Notes: generated from the sequence alone by a model not told the origin. A stretch of 64,000 bases of DNA from Actinomycetes bacterium (GCA_021791895.1 JAJYVS010000012.1:1-64000); one strand, 5' to 3'; counted from the stretch's first letter, positions 53,712-63,627 are shown. Made by a program: numbers and translations.

Positions 53712-54553
53712 AGGCCGGGGCTCCACTGGACGACGGCCACGTACGCGAGTTGCCCGAGATCGGCCAGCGGGTCGATCGTCACCACCATCGAGCCGCCGCC
53801 CACGGTGCCCCGGAACGACGCCACCGACCCGACCGGGATCCCCTGGGGGTACTGGGCGTCGTTGAGGCCGTTCGTGTACATCTTCTCGCCCTTGTGGAGC
53901 GGGGTGCCGGCCGGGACCAGGTCGACCGCGAGCGGCTTGCCTATTCCCTGCCCGGAGGCCTGGCCGTAGAGCTGGTTCGTCGGGCCGAAGGCGACCCCGA
54001 CCGAGGACCGGGGATCGGTGATCAACTGGACCACCGCCGTCGTGTGACTGGCCTCGGTCACCTGGCCGATGAGGCCGCCGGCTCCGACGACCGGCTCGCC
54101 GACCGTCACACCCTGGTCCCGGCCCTTGGAGATGGTGATGTCGGCGTCGAAGTTCGACACGTTGAAGTTGATCATCTGGGCGGTGACGGTCTTCAGGCTG
54201 GCGAGATAGGGAAGGCCCTCGAGCGCGTGCAGCTCCTCCTGCTGCTTGGCCTCGCCCTGCACCTCGCGCAGCTGGAGCCGGAGTTGACCGATCGTCGCCT
54301 GGAGAAGCTGGTTCTCCTGTTGCAGCGCGCCGTAGTGGACCGAGCCGGCGAAGAAGTCCCCGATCGGACGCAAAACGTCGTTGACCCCGGCGACGATGGG
54401 CGCGAAGACGTCGTGCGCGACCGACTTGATCCCGGCGGTGAGCCGACTGGTCCCGCTTCGGGCGTCAAAGGTGATGAGGGTCACCGAGAGCAGGACCAGC
54501 ACCGCGACGATCACCAGCGTGCGGCGGGAACGCCGTGGCCTGGCCACGCGCAT
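53708..54553 (-). CDS. mreC: Rod shape-determining protein MreC
   Basis: Periplasm-facing scaffold of the elongasome. The 281-residue protein has an N-terminal membrane helix (TLVIVAVLVLLSVTLITF), a coiled-coil segment (YGALQQENQLLQATIGQLRL), and two beta-barrel domains with GLIGQVTEASHTTAVVQLIT and LYTNGL-like VDLVPAGTPLHKGEKMYTNG. Length and layout are normal. Downstream of mreB by 13 bases; overlaps mreD by four. Confidence 0.94.
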   Translation of the reverse strand: MRVARPRRSRRTLVIVAVLVLLSVTLITFDARSGTSRLTAGIKSVAHDVFAPIVAGVNDVLRPIGDFFAGSVHYGALQQENQLLQATIGQLRLQLREVQGEAKQQEELHALEGLPYLASLKTVTAQMINFNVSNFDADITISKGRDQGVTVGEPVVGAGGLIGQVTEASHTTAVVQLITDPRSSVGVAFGPTNQLYGQASGQGIGKPLAVDLVPAGTPLHKGEKMYTNGLNDAQYPQGIPVGSVASFRGTVGGGSMVVTIDPLADLGQLAYVAVVQWSPGL

Positions 54554-54566
54554 AAAAACCGCCGGA

Positions 54567-55598
54567 TCAGCGAGATGACGAAGTGATCAGAACCTGCTTG
54601 AGGGCCTCGAACTCTTCGAGGCACTGACCACTCCCGATCGCCACGCAGTTCAGCGGGTCACGGGCTACCACGATCGGCATGCCGGTCTCGTGCTGCAGAC
54701 GGGCGTCGAGACCGTGCAGCAGGGATCCGCCCCCGGTCAGCACGACCCCCTGCTCCATGAGGTCAGCAGCGAGCTCCGGCGGGGTGCGGTCGAGCGTCGT
54801 CTTGACGGCGTCGATGATCGCCGTCACCGGCTCGTCGATGGCCCGCCGGATGTCCTCGGTTGACACGATCACCGTCTTCGGCAGCCCGCTCAACAGGTCG
54901 CGCCCACGGATCTCGGCGTGAAGCTCCTCCTCCAGCGGGTAAGCCGAACCCAGCGCCATCTTGATCTCTTCGGCCGTCCGCTCCCCGAGCGCCAGGCTGT
55001 ACTCCTTCTTGACGAAGGCCACGATCGCCTCGTCGAGTTCGTCGCCGCCGATCCGGATCGACTGGCTGGTGACGATTCCCCCGAGGGAGATCACGGCCAC
55101 CTCGGTCGTTCCGCCGCCGATGTCGACCACCATGTTGCCCGTCGGCTCGTGAACCGGAAGCCCGGCACCGATCGCCGCGGCCATCGGCTCCTCGATGATG
55201 TAGGCCTTGCGGGCCCCGGCGTACTCGGCTGCCTCCATCACCGCCCGCTGCTCCACGCCGGTGATCCCCGACGGGACGCAGATCACCATGCGGGGCTTGG
55301 CGAACCGGCGCTGGTGGACCCGGTGGATGAAGTAGCGAAGCATCTTCTCGCAGATCTCGAAGTCGGCGATCACCCCGTCCTTGAGCGGCCTGATGGCCTG
55401 GATGTTGCTCGGGGTCCGCCCGATCATCCGCTTGGCCTCGGCCCCGACGGCGAGCGGCCGGCCGTCCTTCATGTCGACGGCCACCACCGACGGCTCGTTC
55501 AAGATGATCCCCCGGCCACGCACGTACACGAGGGTGTTCGCGGTGCCGAGGTCGACCGCCATATCGCGTCCGAGGAGGAACAGGCGATTGTCGGGCAT
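54567..55598 (-). CDS. mreB: Rod shape-determining protein MreB
   Basis: Actin-like filament protein guiding lateral wall synthesis. The 343-residue protein has the family signature DMAVDLGTANTLVYVRGRGI (phosphate 1), VICVPSGITGVEQRAVMEAA, VVDIGGGTTEVAVISLGGIV (phosphate 2) and VVLTGGGSLLHGLDARL (adenosine). ATG at 55598 gives the normal MPDNRLFLLG start; an 18-residue upstream extension was rejected. It heads mreBCD-mrdA, with a 256-base divergent gap upstream shared with the MetE-like gene. Confidence 0.97.
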   Translation of the reverse strand: MPDNRLFLLGRDMAVDLGTANTLVYVRGRGIILNEPSVVAVDMKDGRPLAVGAEAKRMIGRTPSNIQAIRPLKDGVIADFEICEKMLRYFIHRVHQRRFAKPRMVICVPSGITGVEQRAVMEAAEYAGARKAYIIEEPMAAAIGAGLPVHEPTGNMVVDIGGGTTEVAVISLGGIVTSQSIRIGGDELDEAIVAFVKKEYSLALGERTAEEIKMALGSAYPLEEELHAEIRGRDLLSGLPKTVIVSTEDIRRAIDEPVTAIIDAVKTTLDRTPPELAADLMEQGVVLTGGGSLLHGLDARLQHETGMPIVVARDPLNCVAIGSGQCLEEFEALKQVLITSSSR

Positions 55599-55854
55599 AG
55601 GGTCTCGTTCCCTCTGGGCGGGGTGGCGGCTCGTGGCCGTGACGGCCGTCAAGTGATGCAGCCAAGGCTACGGGACCGGCCCCGGGGCGCACAAGGGCAC
55701 CTGCCCTCGCCCGACATGCCGAGATTCATCCGAGTCAGAACCACATCAGTGTAACTCGCAGGCTCCCTGTTCGCCGGCATGACGCGCTCCCCGGACGTCG
55801 TCGCACGACCGCAGCTAATTTGCGAGGCGCCGAAGCGCACGAAGGGAGTCGGCG

Positions 55855-56967
55855 GTGGACGAAGGGCCCCCGTTCAGGGCGGATCACGTCGGGAGCCTGT
55901 TACGACCGCCCGAGCTGCTCGCGGCCAGGGACCGGTTCGCCTCCGGCGAGCTCTCGGCCGAGGCCCTGGCGGAGGCCGAGGACGAGGCGATCCGTTCGGT
56001 CGTCGCCATGCAGGAGTCCGTCGGGCTCCGGTCGGCCACCGACGGCGAGTTCCGGCGGTCCTCCTGGCACATGGACTTCATCTACCAACTCGGGGGGGTC
56101 GTCCGGACCGAGGGGACCATCGCCGTGGACTTCCGCAACGAGCACGAGACGCTCTCGTTCACGCCCTCGGGGCTCGCGGTCACCGAGCGGGTCCACCTGG
56201 ACCACCCGATCTTCGCCGACGCCTTCCGCTCGCTGACCTCGATGGTGACCTCGGCCGTGCCGAAGCTCACCATCCCCTCCCCGAGCATGGTCCACTACCG
56301 GGGCGGGCGCGCCGCCATCAGCACCGAGGTCTACCCGGACCTCGGCCGGTTCTGGTCGGACCTCGCGGCCGCCTACCGGGACGAGATCAGTGCCCTAGCC
56401 GGGCTGGGTTGCCGCTACCTCCAGTTCGATGACACGAGCCTCGCCTACCTGAACGATCCGAAGCAGCGGGCCTACATCGCCTCGCAGGGTGGGGATCCCG
56501 ACCACCAGCACGAGACCTACATCGACATGATCAACGCCGCCCTCTCGGCCAAGCCCGACTCGATGGCGATCACGACGCACATGTGCCGGGGCAACTTCCG
56601 CTCGTCCTGGGCGGCGGAGGGGAGCTACGACTTCGTGGCCGAGGCCCTGTTCGGCCGCCTGAACGTGGACGGCTTCTTCTTGGAGTACGACGACGCCAGG
56701 TCGGGGGGGTTCGCCCCCCTCCGGTTCGTCCCCAAGGGCAAGCGGGTGGTGCTTGGCTTGGTCACCACCAAGCGGGGGGAGCTCGAGCGCAAGGACGAAC
56801 TGAAGCGCCGGATCGACGAGGCATCGCAGTTCGTGCCTCTGGACCAGCTCTGTCTCTCGCCCCAGTGTGGCTTCTCCTCCACCGTCGAGGGCAACACCCT
56901 CACCTACGACGAGGAGGTGGCCAAGCTCGCCCTCATCGTGGAGGTGGCCCAGGAGGTCTGGGGCTGA
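55855..56967 (+). CDS. MetE C-terminal-domain / epoxyalkane-CoM-transferase-like zinc thiol alkyltransferase
   Basis: A 370-residue single-domain relative of cobalamin-independent methionine synthase. The N-terminus RADHVGSLLRPPELLAARD is typical of the short family that includes epoxyalkane:coenzyme M transferase and many uncharacterised actinobacterial proteins. Zinc ligands are recognisable: H242 and C244 in THMCRGN, E277 in FFLEYDD, C338 in LSPQCGFSS. It lacks the folate-binding N-terminal half of full MetE, so its methyl or alkyl donor is uncertain. GTG at 55855 has GGGAG six bases upstream. Divergent from mreB. Confidence 0.85.
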   Translation: MDEGPPFRADHVGSLLRPPELLAARDRFASGELSAEALAEAEDEAIRSVVAMQESVGLRSATDGEFRRSSWHMDFIYQLGGVVRTEGTIAVDFRNEHETLSFTPSGLAVTERVHLDHPIFADAFRSLTSMVTSAVPKLTIPSPSMVHYRGGRAAISTEVYPDLGRFWSDLAAAYRDEISALAGLGCRYLQFDDTSLAYLNDPKQRAYIASQGGDPDHQHETYIDMINAALSAKPDSMAITTHMCRGNFRSSWAAEGSYDFVAEALFGRLNVDGFFLEYDDARSGGFAPLRFVPKGKRVVLGLVTTKRGELERKDELKRRIDEASQFVPLDQLCLSPQCGFSSTVEGNTLTYDEEVAKLALIVEVAQEVWG

Positions 56968-56984
56968 GCCGTCCCGGCTCCCCC
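56960..56984. terminator. Possible bidirectional terminator between convergent genes
   Basis: GGGG-CT-GAGCCG, a TCC loop, CGGCTC-CCC forms a stem with one bulge across the stop codon of the MetE-like gene and the 16-base gap to ndk. No T-run on either strand, so the call is tentative. Confidence 0.35.
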
Positions 56985-57394
56985 TAACGCAGGTCAGGGA
57001 AGAAGAGGGCGATCTCCCGGGCGGCCGACTCGGGGGAATCCGAGCCGTGCACCAGGTTGTCGGGGAGCTCGGTCCCGAGGTCGCCGCGGATGGTGCCCGG
57101 CGCCGCCTCCTTGGGATCCGTCGCCCCCATGAGGCCGCGGACGACGGCGTGGGTCCCGGCAGGTCCCTCGACCACCACCACCAAAGACGGTGATCGGGTG
57201 ATGAACGTCAGCAACTCGTCGTAGAACGGCTTGCCCCGGTGCTCTTCGTAGTGGCGCGCGGCGACCTCGACGGGCATCGTTGCCAGCTCGGCGGCGACGA
57301 AGCGCAGGCCCTTGGCCTCCAACCGGCACAGGATCTCGCCCAGCAGGCCGCGCTCGACCGCGTCGGGCTTCACGATCACAAGGGTCCGCTCCAC
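56984..57394 (-). CDS. ndk: Nucleoside diphosphate kinase
   Basis: Balances NTP and dNTP pools by transferring phosphate through a histidine. The 136-residue protein starts ERTLVIVKPDAVERGLLGEI, has the active-site His H116 in LPDNLVHGSDSPESAAREI, and normal length. GTG at 57394. It lies downstream of folC (135-base gap), as in other actinobacteria. Confidence 0.97.
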   Translation of the reverse strand: MERTLVIVKPDAVERGLLGEILCRLEAKGLRFVAAELATMPVEVAARHYEEHRGKPFYDELLTFITRSPSLVVVVEGPAGTHAVVRGLMGATDPKEAAPGTIRGDLGTELPDNLVHGSDSPESAAREIALFFPDLR

Positions 57395-57529
57395 GAGTCG
57401 AGGACCCTACCAGCAGCCCTTCGCGAGTCAGCGGCGGGGTCGGTGGGCGGTCCCCCTCGGGCGGTCCCAGGCGGATGGGCGGGCCCGCGGCCGGGGGACG
57501 CCGGCCGTTCGGCTCCGACGGCGAGCCGC

Positions 57530-58861
57530 TCAGTGCGGGCGGGCCGCGTCGACCAGCGCGGAACGGGCGCCGCCGACGACGTAGAGCGAGCCGGCGACCA
57601 CGAGCATGCCGTCCGCGGGCACCATGGCCAGACCCAGCTCGACCGCCCGGGCGACCGAGCCGCCGATCTCCACGTCGAATCCGAGGGCCCGACCCTCCGC
57701 GGCCAGCTCCTCGGCGGCGATCGCCCTCGGCGAGTCCGGGGTGCAGGCGACGACGGTGGCCAGGCCGATCGGCGCCAGGGCCGACAGCATGGCTTTGGGG
57801 TCCCGTCCTCGAAGCATCCCGATGACCGCCACGATGGGACCGTCGACCGAGAACCCCTCTCCGAGCGCGGCGGCGAGCGCCTCCATCCCGGCGACGTTGT
57901 GGGCCCCGTCGAGCACCACCAGCGGCTGGTGGCCGACGACTTCCAGGCGACCGGGCACCTCCACCGAGGAGAAGGCCTCCTCCACCACGTCTTGCTCGAG
58001 CGCCCGGGCGAAGAACGCCTCGGCCGCCGCCAGAGCGCAGGCGGCGTTCTCGCCCTGGTGGGGACCGTGGAGCGAGACCAGCACCTCGGGGTAGCGGCGC
58101 GACGGGGACCGGAGGTCGACCAGGCGGCCGCCGAGCGCGAGCCGGTTGGCCTCGGTGACGAAGTCCGAACCGGCGACCCAGATCGCCTCGGCACCCGCCT
58201 CGCGCGCTCTCGTCTCGATGATCGATACCAATGACGGGTCCCGTTCGCCCACCACCGCGACGGCGCCGGGTTTCACGATCCCCGCCTTGTCGAGGGCGAT
58301 GTCCTCCAGGGTGGGCCCGAGGATCTCGGCGTGGTCGAAGCTGATGTTGGTCACCACCGCGACCTCCGAGTCGATCACGTTGGTGGCGTCCCAGGTTCCG
58401 CCCAGACCGACCTCGATGACTGCGACATCGACCGCGACGTCGGCGAACCACGCGAACGCCGCCGCGCTCAGCAGTTCGAAGCGAGTCGGGCGCTCGCTCA
58501 CCAGCTCCTCGAGCCCGGCCAGTGTCGAGAGGACGGCAGCGAGGGAATCGTCGTCGATGGGCTCTTTGCCCAGGCAGATTCGCTCGTTGATCCGCTCCAG
58601 GTCCGGGCTGGTGTAGGTCCCGACCGATAGACCCATCGAGCAGAACAGCGCGGTGAGCATCGCCGCCGTCGAGCCCTTGGCGTTGGTCCCCGTGATGTGC
58701 ACCGAGGGGTACGCACGTTCGGGATTGCCGAGCAGATGGACCAGCTCTCGCATCCGGTCGAGCGTCGGCAACGAGCGACGAGTGGGCATCTTCGACTCGA
58801 AGTCGACGTGACCGTCCAACCAGGCGAGGGCATCGGCCAACGAGCTGAAGGGAAGATTCAT
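57530..58861 (-). CDS. folC: Folylpolyglutamate synthase / dihydrofolate synthase
   Basis: Adds glutamate to folates and, in many bacteria, to dihydropteroate. The 443-residue Mur-ligase-type protein has the P-loop HITGTNAKGSTAAML, SPDLERINERICLG (folate loop), VEVGLGGTWDATNVID, TNISFDHAEILGPTLEDIAL, DKAGIVKPGAVAV and VVLDGAHNVAGMEAL. ATG at 58861. It directly follows clpX (21-base gap); valS, which often sits between clpX and folC, is absent. Confidence 0.95.
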   Translation of the reverse strand: MNLPFSSLADALAWLDGHVDFESKMPTRRSLPTLDRMRELVHLLGNPERAYPSVHITGTNAKGSTAAMLTALFCSMGLSVGTYTSPDLERINERICLGKEPIDDDSLAAVLSTLAGLEELVSERPTRFELLSAAAFAWFADVAVDVAVIEVGLGGTWDATNVIDSEVAVVTNISFDHAEILGPTLEDIALDKAGIVKPGAVAVVGERDPSLVSIIETRAREAGAEAIWVAGSDFVTEANRLALGGRLVDLRSPSRRYPEVLVSLHGPHQGENAACALAAAEAFFARALEQDVVEEAFSSVEVPGRLEVVGHQPLVVLDGAHNVAGMEALAAALGEGFSVDGPIVAVIGMLRGRDPKAMLSALAPIGLATVVACTPDSPRAIAAEELAAEGRALGFDVEIGGSVARAVELGLAMVPADGMLVVAGSLYVVGGARSALVDAARPH

Positions 58862-58882
58862 CGGGCCCCCATCGGGGGGGAT

Positions 58883-60154
58883 CTACGAAGCGGCGCGACG
58901 ACTGCGCGGCGCCTTGGCCCGCGGTTCGCTGAGAGGCACCAGGGTCGGGTTGACTCCCTCGAGCACCACGGCCCGATCGATCACGCACTTGCCGGTGTCG
59001 TCACGGCCGGGAAGGTCGTACATGACGTCGAGGAGCACCTCTTCGAGGATGGCCCGCAAGCCTCGGGCACCGGTGCCCCGGAGGAGCGCCTGGTCGGCCA
59101 CGGCATCGAGCGCGTCGTCGGTCAGGACCAGCTCAACGCCGTCGAGCTCGAACTGGTACGCGTACTGCTTGATCAACGCGTTCTTCGGCTCGACGAGGAT
59201 CCGGATCAGCTCCTCTTTGTAGAGCTGGGATACCGCGCTGACGACGGGCAGTCGCCCGATGAACTCCGGGATGAGCCCGAACTTCATGAGGTCCTCGGGG
59301 AGCACCCTCCGCAGGATCTCGTCGCCGCTTCGCTCCGACGAGACGTCGGCGCGGAAACCGATCCCCTTGCGGCCGATGCGGCTCTCGATGAGCTTGTCGA
59401 GGCCAGCGAATGCGCCACCGCAGATGAACAAGATGTTGGTGGTGTCGATCTGAATGAATTCCTGGTGTGGGTGCTTGCGCCCACCCTGGGGCGGCACCGA
59501 GGCGGTCGTCCCCTCCAGGATCTTGAGCAGGGCCTGCTGGACCCCCTCGCCCGAGACGTCCCGGGTGATCGAGGGGTTTTCGCTCTTACGGGCGATCTTG
59601 TCGATCTCGTCGACGTAGATGATCCCGGTCTCGGCCCGCTTCACGTCGTAGTCGGCCGCCTGGATGAGCTTGAGCAAGATGTTCTCCACGTCCTCACCGA
59701 CGTAACCGGCCTCGGTCAGCGCAGTGGCGTCGGCGATGGCGAAGGGCACGTTCAACATGCGGGCCAACGTCTGGGCGAGGAGGGTCTTGCCGCACCCGGT
59801 TGGTCCGAGCAAGAGGATGTTCGACTTCGAGAGTTCGACGCCCTCGTCGCCGCTCGGCTGGGCCTGAACCCGCTTGTAGTGGTTGTAGACCGCCACCGAG
59901 AGGATCTTCTTCGCGTACTCCTGCCCGACGACGTAATCGTTCAGGAAGTCGAAGATCTCACGGGGCTTGGGGAGCTCCTCGAAGTTGAGCTCGGTGGTCT
60001 CGGTCAGCTCCTCGGCGATGATGTCGTTGCACAGGTCGATGCACTCGTCACAGATGTACACGCCCGGCCCGGCGATGAGCTTCTTGACCTGCTTCTGGGA
60101 CTTGCCGCAGAAGCTGCACTTGACCAGATCGCCACCTTCGCCAAATTTCGCCAC
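58883..60154 (-). CDS. clpX: ATP-dependent Clp protease ATP-binding subunit ClpX
   Basis: AAA+ unfoldase that feeds substrates to ClpP. The 423-residue protein has an N-terminal zinc-binding domain with C13, C16, C35 and C38 (VKCSFCGKS and YICDEC), Walker A GPTGCGKT (117-124), Walker B YVDEIDKI, and the ClpP-docking IGF-type loop (here [16 protein letters not shown]). GTG at 60154 is preferred because GAGGGAG is five bases upstream; the GTG two codons earlier has no spacer. Follows clpP by 46 bases. Confidence 0.97.
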   Translation of the reverse strand: MAKFGEGGDLVKCSFCGKSQKQVKKLIAGPGVYICDECIDLCNDIIAEELTETTELNFEELPKPREIFDFLNDYVVGQEYAKKILSVAVYNHYKRVQAQPSGDEGVELSKSNILLLGPTGCGKTLLAQTLARMLNVPFAIADATALTEAGYVGEDVENILLKLIQAADYDVKRAETGIIYVDEIDKIARKSENPSITRDVSGEGVQQALLKILEGTTASVPPQGGRKHPHQEFIQIDTTNILFICGGAFAGLDKLIESRIGRKGIGFRADVSSERSGDEILRRVLPEDLMKFGLIPEFIGRLPVVSAVSQLYKEELIRILVEPKNALIKQYAYQFELDGVELVLTDDALDAVADQALLRGTGARGLRAILEEVLLDVMYDLPGRDDTGKCVIDRAVVLEGVNPTLVPLSEPRAKAPRSRRAAS

Positions 60155-60200
60155 GCCCACTCCCTCTAGGACTCGGTCCCCGTGCCGGCCTGTCCGGTTC

Positions 60201-60854
60201 CTACGCGGCGCCGACCGCTTCGAGCGGAGCGGCTTCCCTCGACGTGATCACCTCGTCGATGACTCCGTAGCGAACCGCCTCGTCGGCGGTCATGACGAAG
60301 TCACGATCGGTGTCCTTGGCCACCTTGTCGAGCTCTTGACCGGTGTCCTCGGCCAGCATGTCGTTGAGGAGATCACGCATGCGCAGAATCTCCTTGGCCT
60401 GGAGCTCGATGTCGCTCGCCTGCCCCTCGGCGCCTCCGTACGGCTGGTGCAGGAGAATCCGAGCGTGAGGGAGGGCGAACCGCTTCCCCTTTGCGCCTGC
60501 GGCCAAGAGGACCGCTGCCGCCGATGCCGCCTGGCCGAAGCAGAAGGTCGACACATCGGACTTGAGGTACTTCATCGTGTCGTAAATCGCGAACAGGGCG
60601 GTGATATCACCGCCCGGAGAGTTGATGTAGAGGTGGATGTCCCGGTCCGGCTCTTCGGACTCCAAGAAGAGGAGCTGGGCGCACACCAGATTCGCCACCG
60701 TGTCGTCGATCGGGGTGCCGAGGAAGATGATGCGCTCCTTCAGCAGCCGCGAGTACAGGTCGTAGGCCCGTTCACCCCGGTTGGACGACTCGACGACGGT
60801 GGGGACCAGATAGTCGCTGTAGCGCAGACGACCGTCGGATGCGGAAGGCGGCAT
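60201..60854 (-). CDS. clpP: ATP-dependent Clp protease proteolytic subunit
   Basis: Serine protease ring partnered with ClpX. The 217-residue protein has S111 in [15 protein letters not shown]136 in [15 protein letters not shown], and the catalytic Asp around D185 in [22 protein letters not shown]-type region reads [23 protein letters not shown] at 60854 overlaps the tig stop as TGATG. Actinobacteria generally carry two clpP genes in tandem; only one is here, so a second copy, if any, is elsewhere. Confidence 0.96.
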   Translation of the reverse strand: MPPSASDGRLRYSDYLVPTVVESSNRGERAYDLYSRLLKERIIFLGTPIDDTVANLVCAQLLFLESEEPDRDIHLYINSPGGDITALFAIYDTMKYLKSDVSTFCFGQAASAAAVLLAAGAKGKRFALPHARILLHQPYGGAEGQASDIELQAKEILRMRDLLNDMLAEDTGQELDKVAKDTDRDFVMTADEAVRYGVIDEVITSREAAPLEAVGAA

Positions 60855-62254
60855 CAAGACGCTTCCCCCTCGTGCGCTCGATCTTGGACTTGCTGACTCT
60901 CCACGGAAACCTCCACTTCTTCGCCCCCGTCTTGAACGTCTTCGTCCGGCCGCAGCTTGTCGCGAGAAACCTCACGGCCTTCGTCGTCGACGAGCTGCAC
61001 ATGGTCGAGCAGCCATGTCAGCGCCTTGGCTTTCCTCTGCTCCGAGCGTACCTCGCTCATGCGCCCGTTGCGGTCGAGCTCCCGACGCAGCACGTCGACG
61101 TCCATTTGCAGACGCTCGGCACTCGAGACCAGCTGCTCTGCCAGCTCGGTCTCGTCCACGTCGAGGTCCTCCGCCTCCGCCAGGGCCCGCAGACCGAGAT
61201 CGGCCTTAACGGCGCGCTGCGCGTCCGTCCTCATCTCGGCCAGGAGCGACTCGGCGTCCCGGCCCGTCGCCATCAGGAACTGGTCGAGGGTCATCTTCTG
61301 CTCGTCGAGCCGGTGGCCGAGGTCATGCACCCGTTGGGAAAGCTCCTCGTCCACCATGATCTCGGGTACCTCGTCGTCGTCGACCAACTCGACCAGTGCC
61401 GCCACGCTGCGCTCACGCCACGCGTAGCGCGCTTCGAGCAGGCGGACCTGCTGCAGACGCTCGGTGATGTCCGCCCGGAGGGCGGCGAGCGTCGAGAACT
61501 CCGAGTTCTCGGCGACCCACTCGTCGGTCGCTTCGGGGAGCCGCTTCTCCTTGACCTCCTTCACCAGCACCGAGAACGCCAGGGCGTCGTCTTGCCCGGG
61601 CACGTGGGCGTTGAAGGCCAGTACATCGCCCTGTTTCGCCCCCCGGAGCTGCTCGTCGAGCTCGGGCACCACGCTCCCGCTGCCGACCTCGTAGAGGAAG
61701 TCGTCGACCCCCACCACCTCCTCGCCGCGGTCCGACTTGGCGTGGAGATTGATCGTCGCGTTGTCCTTGTCCCTCACGCCGCGGGCCACCTCGATCAGCT
61801 CACCGTCGTTCTCCCGGAGGCGATCGACCTGTCTGTCGACGTCCTCGTCCTGGACCTCGAGGGCGGGCACCGTGACCGCAAGCCCCGCGTAGCCGGGGAT
61901 GGCCACGGTCGGACGGACCTGGACCAACGCGTCGAACTCGACCGCACCGGACTCCTGGCCGGCCGTGATGTCGAACTCGGGCGGGGCGATGGGGTCGAGC
62001 TCGGTCTCGGCAACGGCCCGCGCGTAGAACTCGGGGAGCGCCTCGCGCAGCGCCTCAGAGCGCAGGCTGCCCGGACCTCCGAGGCGCGCTTCGAGCACCC
62101 GACGCGGCACTTTGCCGGGACGGAAGCCGGGCACCCGGACCTCCTTGGCGAGCTTGCGGACCGTCTGGTCCACGGCGCGGTCGAACTCAGACTCCTCGAC
62201 CTGGACGGAGAGCCGCACCCGAGACCCCTCGAGCGCTTCGGCGGTGGCACGCAT
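60854..62254 (-). CDS. tig: Trigger factor
   Basis: Ribosome-associated chaperone and prolyl isomerase. The 466-residue protein has the L23-binding signature [20 protein letters not shown], a central FKBP-like PPIase domain ([20 protein letters not shown]), and a long helical C-terminal domain with an acidic tail. Order tig-clpP-clpX is conserved. ATG at 62254. It is upstream and overlaps clpP by one base. Confidence 0.96.
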   Translation of the reverse strand: MRATAEALEGSRVRLSVQVEESEFDRAVDQTVRKLAKEVRVPGFRPGKVPRRVLEARLGGPGSLRSEALREALPEFYARAVAETELDPIAPPEFDITAGQESGAVEFDALVQVRPTVAIPGYAGLAVTVPALEVQDEDVDRQVDRLRENDGELIEVARGVRDKDNATINLHAKSDRGEEVVGVDDFLYEVGSGSVVPELDEQLRGAKQGDVLAFNAHVPGQDDALAFSVLVKEVKEKRLPEATDEWVAENSEFSTLAALRADITERLQQVRLLEARYAWRERSVAALVELVDDDEVPEIMVDEELSQRVHDLGHRLDEQKMTLDQFLMATGRDAESLLAEMRTDAQRAVKADLGLRALAEAEDLDVDETELAEQLVSSAERLQMDVDVLRRELDRNGRMSEVRSEQRKAKALTWLLDHVQLVDDEGREVSRDKLRPDEDVQDGGEEVEVSVESQQVQDRAHEGEAS

Positions 62255-62312
62255 AGCGGGAGGTCTTACTCTACCGGCGGGCGGTTCTCGGACCGGACCA
62301 CCGAGCGGCGGC

Positions 62313-63197
62313 TCAGACCATGATGTTCATGGCTCCGAGAACCCGGCGACCGAGCTCCTCGTCGGCGAGGAGCGTGACCTCCCCGGAGGCCAGGGCGGCC
62401 TCGGAGGACTCCCGACCGCAGGTCAGTCGGACGAAGTGCTCCGCCGGCAGGGCGATCCGGACACTCGGTTCCGCCGGCGGGCTGGGAAGTTCGCTCGCCC
62501 GCTTGCCCTCCATCCCGACGGCGAGCACCGTCGGAACGGGCCCGGAGAGGTCGAACACGACCGTGGTGCCGTCCTCGGGCGCGACCTGCCTGCCGACCAC
62601 GAACCCCATGGCGGCGGTCAGGCGTCCGAGCGAGACCCGCTCCCCACGGCCGCCTCGGTCGCCGGGGCGGTCCACCGCCCAGCGGATGTCCTGTTCGTGG
62701 ACCCAGCAGTCCATGATCCGGATCTGCATGAACTCGGCGTAGGGGGCCTCGCCGATCGGGCTCCACCCGGGTCGGGCCCAGCGTTCGGCGGTCATCGACC
62801 GGAGCTCCTCGAGGCGGCGCGCGGTGACCTCGACGAACTCGGCCAACACCTCGGTGCCCGGGAGGTGCCGGCGCGCCTCAACCCAGGCCTCGTTGGACTG
62901 GCCGATCGGGTTGTGCACGTACTCGGGCATCGGCTCGGGCGGTGGGGGCGAGGCGGTGCCGAGAAGCCCGAGTTCGGTGCCGATCATGTGCGAGACGTGG
63001 TCTCGCACCGTCCAGCCGGGGCAGTCCGTCGCGAGGTCCCAGGCGTCGGGGTGCAGCTCACCGAGCATCTGGCCGGTCGCGTTCCAGACTTCCTCGAGCG
63101 CGGCGATGGTCTCTTCCGGGGAGTAGTCGGGCACGATCGCATGGTAGGTCGAGGCATCGACCGCCGTTCGGGCGTGCGCCGCCCCACCATTTTTCAT
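62313..63197 (-). CDS. MDMPI_N/DinB-like protein (TIGR03083 type)
   Basis: A 294-residue protein with the N-terminal helical-bundle domain shared by mycothiol-dependent maleylpyruvate isomerase and DinB (WNATGQMLGELHPDAWDLAT, then DCPGWTVRDHVSHMIGTELG). A typical metal triad of His residues is suggested by H in VRDHVSHM and H in VHEQDIRWAVDRPG. The C-terminal half is an SCP2-like fold (VVFDLSGPVPTVLAVGMEGK). Such proteins are abundant in actinobacteria that use mycothiol; substrate unknown. ATG at 63197 has no good ribosome-binding site; GTG at 63134 is an alternative. Divergent from the zinc-ribbon gene. Confidence 0.82.
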   Translation of the reverse strand: MKNGGAAHARTAVDASTYHAIVPDYSPEETIAALEEVWNATGQMLGELHPDAWDLATDCPGWTVRDHVSHMIGTELGLLGTASPPPPEPMPEYVHNPIGQSNEAWVEARRHLPGTEVLAEFVEVTARRLEELRSMTAERWARPGWSPIGEAPYAEFMQIRIMDCWVHEQDIRWAVDRPGDRGGRGERVSLGRLTAAMGFVVGRQVAPEDGTTVVFDLSGPVPTVLAVGMEGKRASELPSPPAEPSVRIALPAEHFVRLTCGRESSEAALASGEVTLLADEELGRRVLGAMNIMV

Positions 63198-63320
63198 GAT
63201 TTTCCATACCGTTTCGGTCAGCAGGGTCCCCCCGATCGTGGACCACCCCCACTAGGTTCGTCCCGTCCCAAGCCTGGTCTTCCCAGGTCAGGGCGGATCA
63301 GATGGCGAGGAGGAGTCGCA

Positions 63321-63479
63321 ATGGCTTCGTACGAGGGGTATTGCGTGAAGTGCCGCGAGAAGCGGACCTTCGAGGGGCAGGAGGTCGACCTCGCGAACGG
63401 TCGCCGGGCGGCGCAGGGCACGTGCCCGACCTGCGGCACGAAGATGAACCGGATTCTCGGCAAGAAGGCCTCGGCCTGA
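63321..63479 (+). CDS. Small zinc-ribbon protein (DUF5679-like)
   Basis: A 52-residue protein with two CxxC knuckles: C8-x2-C11 in GYCVKCREKR and C35-x2-C38 in GTCPTCGTKM. It ends NRILGKKASA, basic. The sequence matches actinobacterial DUF5679 miniproteins, of unknown function, often linked to ribosome- or topoisomerase-type zinc ribbons by resemblance only. ATG at 63321 is preceded by AGGAGG (63308-63313 region), a strong ribosome-binding site, suggesting good expression. Confidence 0.85.
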   Translation: MASYEGYCVKCREKRTFEGQEVDLANGRRAAQGTCPTCGTKMNRILGKKASA

Positions 63480-63576
63480 CCGAGCCCTTCGGCGCCGGCA
63501 CGATCGCCCCTGCGCCACCGTCGAGCCGACGGCCAAACCCGCCTGGGTAGGCGATCGACCACCTCTGTCGGAGCGT

Positions 63577-63627
63577 CTCGGTGCCCCGGCCGGGTCGACC
63601 CTCGGTCGGCCGGGCCGGGGCACCGAG
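63577..63627 (+). terminator. Strong hairpin after zinc-ribbon gene, before tRNA
   Basis: Perfect 15-base arms (CTCGGTGCCCCGGCC / GGCCGGGGCACCGAG) enclose a 21-base loop. GTTCTCTCT follows, a weak pyrimidine-rich tail. Most likely a terminator of the zinc-ribbon transcript, or a processing stem upstream of the tRNA. Confidence 0.6.

Noticed and set aside
55599-55854. Riboswitch or defined promoter in the mreB / MetE-like divergent gap
   Set aside because: No recognisable riboswitch core and no convincing -35/-10 pair could be fixed by eye; an S-box or cobalamin element was looked for because of the MetE-like gene and not found.
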